Shown here piece after piece: positions 33,889 through 44,079 of a stretch of DNA of 64,000 bases. Under the pieces are notes generated by a model. That model did no database searches. It was not told the DNA's origin and saw only the letters and a program-made list of their open reading frames with translations. The position numbers and the translations under genes are program-made. This stretch comes from Quillaja saponaria (Eukaryota; Streptophyta; Magnoliopsida; Fabales; Quillajaceae), in the NCBI GenBank assembly GCA_029379385.1, contig CM055613.1, positions 24,029,652-24,093,651 of the forward strand, in the 5' to 3' direction. The number at the start of each line of letters is the position of its first letter. The stretch's first letter is position 1.

Positions 33889-36800
33889 GTCCAATAATCC
33901 ACCTTCGTGTCCTTGGGGTTGATCCCAATGAATTCTCTGTGATACAAACAAAAAGATATGCACGTAAGTAAAATACAAGATATAAATACAATTGAATAGA
34001 AAAATATGAAGATCTATTTACCTGTCTCTAGTTTTGGGGATGAGTGGGCGATCCTTCTTATTACCATGGAGAGGGGCAATTTTATTCTGGCACCGCTTCC
34101 TTCCTTATACGCTCGTGACACACTCATCAGTGATGTAGCCTACCTTATAGGAGATGTAATCCTCCTCACAGGAGTTAAGATTTGTCCCATGCTCAACATC
34201 AAATTAAGTACGTGTAAGAACAATGAAATTCATAAAAAATAAATAAACAAGAAAAATCATTATTAAACTTGAAATTGTAACTTAGATGTCATTACACATC
34301 TTGAACTCAATGAGATCTAATCTGAGCCCTTGTCAAGGTATAGTGTTTTGAACCTACTTCGAGGATGAAGCAAGTAAAAAAATACTAGAAGGTAGAGCTG
34401 TAGCCGTGAAAGGAGCTAGTTGAGCTACAATTGTAGAAAGAGACAAAGCCGATCAATGGACCGAGATGATGAAGCTCTAGGATTGTAAACAGTCAAGAAC
34501 ACTAAATATTCAAAGTATGCAAACCAGTTTCTATTTTTATGCCTTCAATGGGATTATTCATGAACTGATCACATCCTATTCATCTCCTACTTAACAAATC
34601 TTAATAGATTATTCTCATATAAGAGAACATTTCTAATTCTGTTATAACACAGCCATACCTATATTAGCTTTTAAATGATTCAAAGTATGAATTCCAAATA
34701 AAGCCTTTGAGTGCACTATTTTTACAAGACAGATAGCATTATTTTCATGAAATAAAAATAAAATAAAAATTAAAAATTAAAATAAAATAAAAACCAACCA
34801 AAGGAGTCGATGTTGTCTTGTTATATGCTTTTAAATGAACTCATTTCTAAGAAAGAATGTTGTAATTATCATTATTTTTATCTTTCCATCTTTTTAACTA
34901 ATTCCCTAATATAAAAAGATCCCGACTTATACTTACTAAAATTATTTATACATGCCTTTAATACATGGCCATATCTTTGTAATTTAGGCTGTTAATGTTA
35001 CTAGTTTGATTGATCCCTATTATGTAATTATGAAGGATATGTGCCAAATGGGACCCTAAGATTGCTGGCTCTATCCATATTTCATGTGAGAAATGCATTT
35101 TAGATAGCTCATTATTTTCCCAAGTTGTCACAGGTCTAGTATGGCTCAAAACAAAGGAATGGTTTAGAAATATTTGTTAAATTAAGAGAGATAAAGGTTT
35201 GTGTGGATGAATTGTGCGAATACGGTCATGGGAAGTTGGCTAGCCTCACTTCTTGAGAAGTTAAGAAGAAGTTCCAATATAAAGATTAAGGTTTATAGGA
35301 TCATGACCATTAAACAAATAAAATAATACCCACAGAGAGGTAGCATTTAAAGCTTTCTAGTTCTTTATATCAAATATTCAATCTAAACCACAATCTCAAT
35401 TAATTTTCTTTAAGAAGTAAGAGATCAAATAAAAATGAAAATTGCACTTGCAAACAAAGAGAAACAATTGAAAAATATAAGTTCTTTACTTCATGTAGTA
35501 ATACAACTAAAAATGGTCCCTAACTCTCTTTATCAACACCCATAACTTCCAATAAAGAGGCATAACTATGTCTTGGATGAAAATGAGAATATGAAATAAT
35601 AGAAAAAAAAAACTAAAATATTCTAAACCCCAAGACAGTTAAGAAATTCGGCACAATAATCATTCTTCACAAGTATGTGAAGCTTGTCCCTGCATACTCT
35701 ATAAATAGTATAATTTTACAGCTATTCCACCTAATTTCAAAGGCTTCAGATATATGATCAGGACTTCAAAAGTATGATCTTGGCCCTGAATTCAACCTTC
35801 AAACAAATCATACCAGGAAGTTTACAAACTAGATAATAAGAGAATCTCGTCTGCCTATCTATTAGGCTTGCAATCAAGAACTTGTGTTGCAGGTAGCTCC
35901 ATTGCTGCTACATTAGAAATGCACTAGGCACATTCAAACTTAAGCAACAAATTTCATGTCAGTGGCATTTACATCCTCAGGCCTCTAGTCATTAGAAGAA
36001 TGTTCAAGCCAACAGAAAGGCTACCACAGAATATCTTCATATGCTATTTATTTCAATAGTAATTTTTTTCCTTTCTAGTCACTTGGACATGTCATATTCC
36101 ATGTGACAATCCATCATGGAAAGCAATTGGCTGGAAAGGACCTAATCCAGAGTTCAACTCCCAAATAGCAAAACAAATTATATACGAAGAATCAAAAGAT
36201 GAAGAATTAGAACAAATAGATGGTGATAGGGAGGATCTCTTTGGACCCCTTTACAAAGGAATTATTAATCTAAATTATCCAAGGTACATAGCTACAAATA
36301 CATTAAGAAGATTTGGGTTTTACGTCTCTGTTCATTGTCAAAATACTAATTTAGCTTACTTGTCCTCTCCTTCATTCATATATATAGGCATATTTATTAA
36401 GAATGAATATAAACATAAGTAAATAAGGAGATAGGACCCAGTTTCATGAGAAAATTCTGCAAATAGAGAAAATTCTATAAGGCATAAACACACTAACTGA
36501 TGCTACTTGCAAAAAGTTCTGCAATACTTGTATAGTGGTATAGCTAGGGAAAAAAAAAAGACAAAGAAGAAAACAAAATAGAAATTGTAAAATACTATTA
36601 TAATCAACTAAAGACTTTGTTAAACATCAAATAATTCACATAACAAAATCTACTTATGAAGTATAACATACTCAAATAATTCCAACCATTCTCAATGAAC
36701 ATTGAATCAGCACAAGAGGGAGAAAAAAAAATAACGAAATCAAAGCCAGACATTAATGAAATGAAGCCATTGTAAGATGTAGAAATTAAAAAAACACTTA

Positions 36801-36893
36801 TTTGGGAGTTAATTAACCTAACTTTTCAATAAATCTTATGAAAAAAGAATAAAATGTTGGAAGAAATTAGAAGACGGTCTGTAGAGAGAGTTT
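33889..36893. other. Outer CACTA interior, no recognised gene
   Basis: Three kilobases with only short frames. Two stretches have less A/T-driven composition: 34006-34242 (either strand) and 34958-35149 on the minus strand (WENNELSKMHFSHEIWIEPA). They could be captured exon scraps, but I do not recognise them. A simple A-rich tract is near 34740-34795. No transposase was found. Confidence 0.4.
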
Positions 36894-37335
36894 CACTATA
36901 AGAAAAAGCAATATCAACGTCAGCTAAAAGTGGAGGCTAATAATGCTATTGTGGATGCTAATACTTATCAGCGTCCACAAGTGGATGCTGATATTGTGGC
37001 CTATGATAATATTATTAGCGTCCACTTATTAGAAGCAGAAAAGTGGATGCTAATAGTATAAACGTCCACCTGATAGAAGCTAATAAGTGAAACCTAATAT
37101 GTAGAGATTTTTCTCATATATCAGCATCCTCTTATTGCGGACACTAATAATTTTATATTTTTAATCTTTTATGGTATACTTGATAAATAATAAATTTTTC
37201 ATAAAATTGATACAACAATAGAGAAAAAAAAAGATCATTTTCTAAGCATTGAAAGTTTAAAATATTAACAAATCATTTAAAATATAAAACATCAACGATA
37301 TATAAAAATATTTAAGTTTTTAATCATCGGAAGAA
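36894..37335 (+). mobile_element. Second copy of the C2 CACTA left end
   Basis: CACTATAAGAAAAAGC followed by subterminal repeats, then sequence matching 19560-19850 (GGAGATTTTTCTCAT, then CGGACACTAATA, then TTGAAAGTTCAAAACATTAAC-type words). At 36966-36993 TATCAGCGTCCAC and its inverse form a near-perfect hairpin. No matching right end is apparent; the copy fades at about 37335. It is therefore a truncated relative of the Pack-CACTA. Confidence 0.7.
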
Positions 37336-37818
37336 ATTGGGAAATGGTTTGGATGGAGAAAGTTAATTTGTAAAGGGAGGGAACGGTCTGTTGTAGAGAA
37401 AAGATAGAGAATGAGAAAGAAAATTAATGAGCTAGATTTCAATTTGGGAAAAAATATATGCTTTCTGCTAGTCCAGAAGCAGATACATTAAGTGACAAAT
37501 GTAAATATACACAATACTAAACAGAATTAAGTTTTATATCAAAATCTCCAACTACAGATGCAAATATTTTAAATGGTAGATGCTGATAAATAAACACAGA
37601 AACAAATATAGTCACAAAATATGGAAAAAAAAATTAATCAGTTTTTACATCTTTTTTAATAGTATTAGCATCTTAGGTATAATTTTTTTTTAAATTATCT
37701 GCGTTTACAAATATACAGATTCAAAAAATAAGATTACAAATGCATATAGTACTTATTTGCGTTTTTTTGTTCTACGTTTGTAGTATAGTAGATGAAAATA
37801 TGATAATTTCTTGTAGTG
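37336..37818. other. Outer CACTA right subterminal region and terminal repeat
   Basis: Contains repeated words such as GATGCAAATATTTTAAATGG, CTGCGTTTACAAATATACAG and TTTGCGTTTTTTTG, and ends ATTTCTTGTAGTG at 37818. It mirrors the style of the left end at 19127-19360 (GTAGATGC, CTGCGTCTA). Confidence 0.65.
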
Positions 37819-38092
37819 GTCTTAGATGATTCGCAACTAGATCTTCAACGTCCTTTCTATCTTTGATCTCCTAGTTGAATTGTTGAATTAAGAGGATCAA
37901 TCTAATCAGCAATGTCTTTGAATCCTTCTTTGTTAGCAAGTACTGAAGAGCAACTGTCAAGGCATAATTACTGACATCACACATGATTTCAAAGGGCAAT
38001 CCAAATTGTGTGGTTAGATCACTTGTGCCTACTTTAAGAGTTCTTTCAGCTTGTTAAAGGCTTCCTTGTATTCATCATTGATGAGTCTTCAA
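37819..38092 (-). pseudogene. Family X RNase H remnant
   Basis: Reads on the minus strand DEYKEAFNKLKELL, LPFEIMCDVSNYAL, then QYLLTKKDSK and EIKDRKDVEDLVANHL. The last segment is the hinge that leads in family members to the integrase region preserved at 19126. The core of RNase H between SNYAL and QYLL is missing, an internal deletion. The fragment is bounded on the left by the CACTA end and on the right by the family W LTR. Confidence 0.8.
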
Positions 38093-39796
38093 TGTTCACT
38101 AAATTAAAACCTAATTAACGATATTTGTAGTATAATAAGTAGGGTATTGATCTCACAGAGAAACAATTAAGTTAATCAATTTTAAGTAGTTCTTATTTAA
38201 TTAAATTGAACCAAAACAAAAGAACACAACAAGTTCAAGTATAAATCCTAAGCTGAATATTATAATGAGCAATAAAAGTAAATCAAACTAATGCAAGAAA
38301 ATATAAAACAAAACAGATGCATAAAAATGAATAGAGTTCTAAAATAGGATGTGATGATAATATGCTATAAATACGCAAACTAACTAATATGCACTCAAAA
38401 TAGCAAAGTAAATAAATGGGATGTTGATCTTTGATCTAAATTAAATTAAAATAGCTAAGCAAGCAAGAAAAACAAGAGAATTAAATTCTAGATGTAAAAA
38501 AACAATTTTTGGTAGAAACTTACTAAACTAAGCAAACAATCGAAGATTTGTAAAACTCAACTACAAAGAAGTTTTAGCCAAGATTCATGAGCTATTAATC
38601 ATTGAAAACAAAACAAATATCGATTTGAAAATACACATATGCATGCAAATCAACCATGGAAAAAAGTCTTTCCTACCTATTCTTACCTCTTTGTTAATTA
38701 GGTCAAGCAGAATAACTAACACTAATCACATAATAACCCTCATCAAGCGTTATAAATTTAATTACATGAAAGCATTACGAACTGGATAGGTGCAATTGAT
38801 TCTAAACAATTAACACACAAGCAGCATTAACTTAGTTTAGATCAAAATTTTCAAGCAACACTCAAATAAACTCAGATTTAATTGAAGTGCTACTTTTACT
38901 ACTCATGTTAATTAACCATGCAAATACATTAATCAATTAACTAGTATTAGATTATATGTATCAATTTATCATGTGTACATCACGGGTTCGAGGCGTGGAA
39001 ACAGCCTCTTTGCAAAAATGTAAGGGAAAGGCTGCGTACATGTGCGCCCACCCTCCCCCTACCCCCGCAATAGCCGGGGAGCACTTTGTGCACCGGGTGA
39101 GCCCTTTTTTACATCATAACAAACTAAAACACATAATTATTAAGCAATTAAACAAGAAAAACATTAATACTTGTATTTATGTATAACATTAGATTTCCTC
39201 TTATAAACAGATTCTTATAGTAGTTTTATAAGTCAAGGTTACTTATCTCTTGTAATTGAACAAAAACTTAAGTTAGCATCATCATTAATTGAAAAGAAAA
39301 TACTATGTTTATTGTTGAAATTTTGAGAGAAGAAGAAGAAAAGTGCATGTAAAGGTACTTCTCAATCAGATCTATACTCCCCTATTTATAGAATATAGGG
39401 GGTGGCAAGGACTTCTAATCAAGAATGAGTCTTTTCCTACTTAATCAAATTTGCACTTCCTATTCTATCCAAAATTTGAATATTCTAATTTGATCTTGTG
39501 ATCTTCTTTCAATTCTAATCTCAATAAAATTCCTGCTCAAAGTTGGATTCCTTATGTAGAAATCCTTCATTGCCACTAGGATTCCTAGTCCAATTAGGAT
39601 TTGCACATCATCAACTTATAGATTTGTCTCAATGTGCGCATTCTAGTCTTTAACTCCATTTAGCTCAATTTTACTCTTTATGTCTACAAAGCATAGTTTT
39701 ACACAAAACAAGATAAGTAAACTAAAGTAAGACATAAAATATGCACAAAAGACTAAGAATAAGATACTAAAAGGATAGAATAATATGAGTGTATCA
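38093..39796 (-). repeat. Family W gypsy 3' LTR
   Basis: Starts TGTTCACTAAATTAAAACC and ends GAGTGTATCA, 1704 bases including a SINE insertion. It is followed directly by a polypurine tract and, further on, integrase, so it is the 3' LTR of a minus-strand element. The matching 5' LTR is not in the window. Confidence 0.8.
38983..39109 (+). mobile_element. Au-type SINE, 5' truncated
   Basis: A short interspersed element derived from a tRNA-like RNA. CGGGTTCGAGG (the B box of the internal pol III promoter), GGAAACAGCCTCTTTGC, AAGGCTGCGTACA, CCCCGCAATAGCC and GTGCACCGGGTG occur in the order of plant Au SINEs, ending CCCTTTTTT. The A box is missing. Flanking TACATCA at 38976-38982 and 39110-39116 is a perfect 7-base target duplication, so the 5' truncation happened at insertion. 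It lies within the family W LTR. Confidence 0.85.
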
Positions 39797-39815
39797 AATT
39801 CCCCCACACTTAGTA
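39797..39815 (-). other. Family W polypurine tract
   Basis: AATTCCCCCACACTTAGTA. On the minus strand it reads AAGTGTGGGGGAATT directly before TGATACAC, a textbook plant gypsy polypurine tract and LTR start. Confidence 0.9.
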
Positions 39816-41380
39816 CCTGCACGTCCTTAAGCAAGGAAAAGAAAAGACAAAGTTGAAACTAACAATGTTCAAAATCAAAAACTGAAAAATTGGAAAAGAA
39901 ATGAAACCTAAGAATTAGAAACTAAAAAGCAAATGCTAAATAAAGACCTTATAAGCACTCAATTCCACTTTTAATCTCCCAACACTCTCAAAGATTATAA
40001 GCATTATAAGCAAGAATATTTTCATGAATTTGAATACTTAACAATCTTAGAACCCTTCTTAGTTTAAAAACTTAAATGAAATGCATGTCATACCAAAATA
40101 ACAGGTCCTCTCATTGATATACATTCTAACACTCAATTGTTTATGGCTTAAAGTATTTAAACTCAAATTCAATCAATGTTATGATCTACCATAAGCTTGA
40201 TCTTCAATCTCATCTCCACTGCCAAAGTATCACATGCATAACATGAATCAAAAGGTCTTTATTTATGGTTGTAATGGGTCTATGCTAAAAGGGTAGGTAA
40301 GAAAAAGGTAAAGAAGAAGTTAAAAACCAAAGAAACTAGTAGACCATATAAACTTAATGTTCACAAATTCATCATAGGAAATTAAGCTCAAATACCGAGC
40401 TTCCTTTGATTTTCAAGTTCCCATAACATTATATTATTTAAAAATAAAGGAAACACTTTCTTTCTTCCTTTTCCACCTTATACACATTTGGTCATCACTT
40501 TTTCTTTTCTTTTCTTTTTTCATAAACAACTTGGAATTGTTCTTCTTTTTTCTTCATAACCGAATGGTACAATTCACAATCAATTAGCATTATTTAACAA
40601 CTTTTCTCATGAATTCCAATCATAACCCAATGTTCATAATAATGAGCACATGCTCTACTATTGCTTGGCTAGGTAAAAAGGGAACATATGAAAGGTTTAG
40701 GTTCACAAACATAGGTTAAAAAAGAAGAAGCATAAATAAGCTCAAAATTGGCTCACTAGCGAATCATCATGAATAAGGCTGGCTTGTTTTTGGCTCAATT
40801 GATTAAAAATCCTAAGTGCCTTTGTCACTTTCATGTATACATGTAATTTAAATGTAGTCTTAACAAGATATGAAGCAAGTTCTAAAGATGCACCACACAT
40901 TGAATGAATAACACACAACAAAGAAGGCATGTTGAATGCTCAAGAGCTCACAAAGGTAAAACAACTACTAAGTCAGCATGGCAAGCTTTCAAAGTTAATC
41001 CTTAGACCAAGTAAGCTCAAAATTGCAAGTTAACTTATTCATTCAGTTTATCTCACTATAATACACATGTTCTCATTAACTCTTAGGAGATCAAAAGACA
41101 AAGCTAAAACACTTAAGGTATTGCATGCAAAAGAAAAAGAAATACACATAAACACTTGAAGTAAAAACAAAACATACCAAAAGCAAAAAGAAACACTAAA
41201 TCCTCCCCCCCCCCCCCTCTCACACACTTAAACACTACCTTGTCTTCAATGTAGACATCAAAGTAAGAAAGAGAAGAAGAAAAATTATGTATGTACTAAA
41301 ATAAAGGACGAAAAGATAAGAGAAAGAGAAAGCGAAAGAGGAAAGCAAATTTGGTTTGCATTTTTCTTTTTTGTTGGGTT
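39816..41380 (-). other. Family W 3' non-coding region
   Basis: No coding frame. Contains a run of 13 C at 41205-41217 (poly-G on the element strand) just after the integrase end, and A/T-rich repeats. Confidence 0.6.
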
Positions 41381-42560
41381 ACCTCCCAATCAGCTCCTTT
41401 GTTTAATGTCTTTGGCTCGACTCCATGTTCATCAATCTAATGTAGGTTTGGCCAAGTCAACCTTCTCCATAACCACTTCCTTAAAACCTTCATAGATAGG
41501 TTTCAACCGTTGTCCATTTAGCTTGAACACATGGTTTGTTTCTAAGCTTTGAATTTCAACTGCACCATGAGGAAAGATATTAGTAACAATAAAGGGTCCA
41601 ATCCATCAAGAACGTAACTTACCTAGAAAGAACTTTAATCATGAATGAAACAAGAGAACTTTTAGCCCAATTTGAAATTCTTTTCTCGAAATCATTTTGT
41701 CATGGAATGCCTTAGTCTTTTCCTTGTAAATCCTTGCATTATCATAGGCATCATTCCTTATCTCCTCCAACCTTGTAGTTGCAACTTCTTACGATGTCTA
41801 GCAGCATCTAAGTTTATATTGCATTGCTTAATGGCCCAAAAAGAACGACGCTCAAGTTCTATTGGTAGATAACATAGTTTCCCATAAACTAACCTATATG
41901 GAGACATTCCAATAGGTGATTATATATGCAGTCCTATAAGCCCATAGAGCATCATTCAACCTTAAGCTCCAATCTTTTCTATTAGGTTGCACCGTTCTTT
42001 CAATGATGGATTTGATCTTTCGGTTAGAAATTTCATCTTGGGCACTTGTTTGAGGATGGTAAGTTGTGGAGGTGCATTTAATAACGTTTCAAAGCAAAGC
42101 TTCTATAGATCGATTAAAGGCATTTTATCACGATGAGTTATACTGCCTATCCTCTGGCATCGTTCACATGATTTGCAAAATGTATATGCATCTTTAAACA
42201 ATGTAAGCCAATAAAAATCACAAGTACCTTGTGAGCTATTCTTTTCGCACCAAAATATCCTCTACAAGCATAAGAATGGAAAAAGGTAAGGATAGTACCA
42301 CATTGGGGTACACACCTTCTTATGATTTGGTCAGCACAAAAATTTTATAAATATGGGTCATCCCAAACATAATATTTAGTATCATCTTTAAACTTATTTT
42401 TTTAAGATAACAAACCTGGAGGAAATTCTTTAGTAACTAAAAAGTTAACCAAATCAACATATCATAGCTGAATGTTATACATAGCATACAACTTCTCATT
42501 GGGAAAAGACTCTCTTACAGATTCTATCTCTAACTTGCGTGTTTGACAATCTACTTAAGT
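41381..42560 (-). pseudogene. Family W integrase, heavily decayed
   Basis: Segments on the minus strand are YVDLVNFLVTKEFPPGL, DDTKYYVWDDPYL, CADQIIRRCVP and FHSYACRGYFGAKRIAH near 42200-42480 (zinc-finger region). Later come poorly conserved core segments. Near 41420-41560 is FKLNGQRLKP-like sequence that ends the protein, with GR-PN near 41385. Many frame changes. Confidence 0.75.
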
Positions 42561-44079
42561 GATTAGCTAAACAATTTTCAACTTCTTTCTTGTCCTTAAT
42601 TTCATGATCAAATTCTTTCAAAAGCAAGATTCATCTTATCAATCTAGGCTTTGATTCCTTCTTGTGCAAAAGATGCCTAAGAGCTGCATGATTAGAAAAC
42701 ACAATCACTTTAGTTCTAAGCAAGTAAGATCTAAACTTTTCAAGAGCAAATACTACAGTAAAGAGTTCTTTTTCTGTTGTATGATAGTTGCATTGAGCTT
42801 CATCAAGTGTGCGTGATGCATAAGAGATAACATGCAAATCTCATAAAACTCTGTAGATAAGTACAGCTCTAACAGCATAATTATGTCACGCATGATCTCG
42901 AAATATAAATCCCAATTTGAAGGTTGAAAAATAGGGGCCAAAGTTAATCTCCTCTTAAGCTCATCGAACGCTTGTTTATAAGCATCATTAAACATGAAAT
43001 CCACATCTTTAGCCAGCAACTTACATAGGGGCAATACAATTTTAAAGAAATCTTTGATAAATCTTCGATAGAAACTTGAATGTCCAACAAAAGAATGAAC
43101 TTCCTTCACACATGTGGGATACGGTAAGGACAAAACAATATCTATCTTAGATTTATCAACTTCTAAACCATGAGCAGAAACTACATGCCTTAAAACAATC
43201 TCTTGTTTAACTATAAAGTGACACTTCTCATAATTCAAAACAAGGTTAGTTTCCATACATCTTTTAAAATAAGAGAAATTTTTTCCAAACATGCATCAAA
43301 AGAATCACCATAAACAATAAAATCATCCATGAAAACTTCAATGATTCTTTTTACATAATCTGAAAATATACTCATCATGCATATTTGAAAAGTGGCTAGT
43401 GCATTACATAAACCAAAAGGTATTCTTCTATATGCATAAGTACCAAAAGGGCAAGTAAAAGTAGTATTTTCTTGATCTTTGGGTGTAATAACAATCTAAT
43501 TATATCCACTATACCCATCAAGAGAGCAATAGAAAGACTTAATTTCCATCCTCTCTAGCATTTGGTCCATGAAAGGTAAAGGAAAGTGATCCTTACGTGA
43601 TGCTTGATTCAGCTTGCGATAATCAACATACGTTCTCCAACCACTTTGAACACACATAAGCACAAGTTTGTCATCTTTATTTTGCACAACTGTAATTCCC
43701 ATTTTCTTAGGAACCATATGTATAGGACTTACCTACTTGCTATCCAAAAGAGGGTAGATAACTCCGGCATTGAGCAACTTCAATATTTCGGCCTTGACTA
43801 CCTCCATCATAGGTGGGTTGAGACGCTTTTGAATCTCCCTTGTTAGCTTCGAATTTTCTTCAAAAGTATGCGATGTATACACTTGGAAGGACTAATTCCC
43901 TTAATGTCAGCCAATGTCCCAATAGCAGTTTTATGGTCACGAAGCATGTGCACAAGCCTTTCCTCTTGCACATTTGTTAAGTTCTTTGCAATGATCACAG
44001 GTAATGCATTATTTTCACTCAAAAACACAAACTGTAAATAATTAGGCAAAGGTTTTAATTCAAGCTCGGGTGCATGCAA
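42561..44079 (-). pseudogene. Family W reverse transcriptase and RNase H
   Basis: RT and RNase H make and process the element cDNA. 43843-44079 carries the pol N-terminal segment (PELELKPLPNYLQFVFLSEN). 43496-43717 has WRTYVDYRKLNQASRKDHFP and FYCSLDGYSGYN. The catalytic box FMDDFIVYGDSF is near 43305-43340. 42753-43292 continues the thumb and connection (RFIKDFFKIVLPLCKLL). RNase H at 42631-42837 reads [16 protein letters not shown] and [20 protein letters not shown]. Several stops separate these parts. Confidence 0.85.

Larger units (their letters stand above)
19127..37818. mobile_element. Outer CACTA-type element (C1)
   Basis: The left end is CATTACAAGAAATGAC and the right end, reversed, is CACTACAAGAAATTAT, matching the CACTACAAGAAA ends of plant CACTA (En/Spm) transposons. 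The flanking triplets are GAC and GTC, a 3-base duplication with one mismatch. The family X pol runs up to both ends in compatible order (integrase on the left, RNase H on the right), so the boundaries are well supported. The element is inflated by an inner CACTA (19363-24707), a copia element (26267-33888) and a further CACTA fragment (36894). No transposase is recognisable, so it is non-autonomous or stripped. Confidence 0.75.

Noticed and set aside
36894..37818. A single short CACTA element from 36894 to 37818
   Set aside because: The left end belongs to the inner family and the right end to the outer family by their subterminal words, and the flanking triplets (TTT, GTC) do not match.
38956..39186. 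76-codon plus-strand frame that looks like a small protein
   Set aside because: Most of it is the antiparallel-neutral reading of an Au-type SINE and its flanks.
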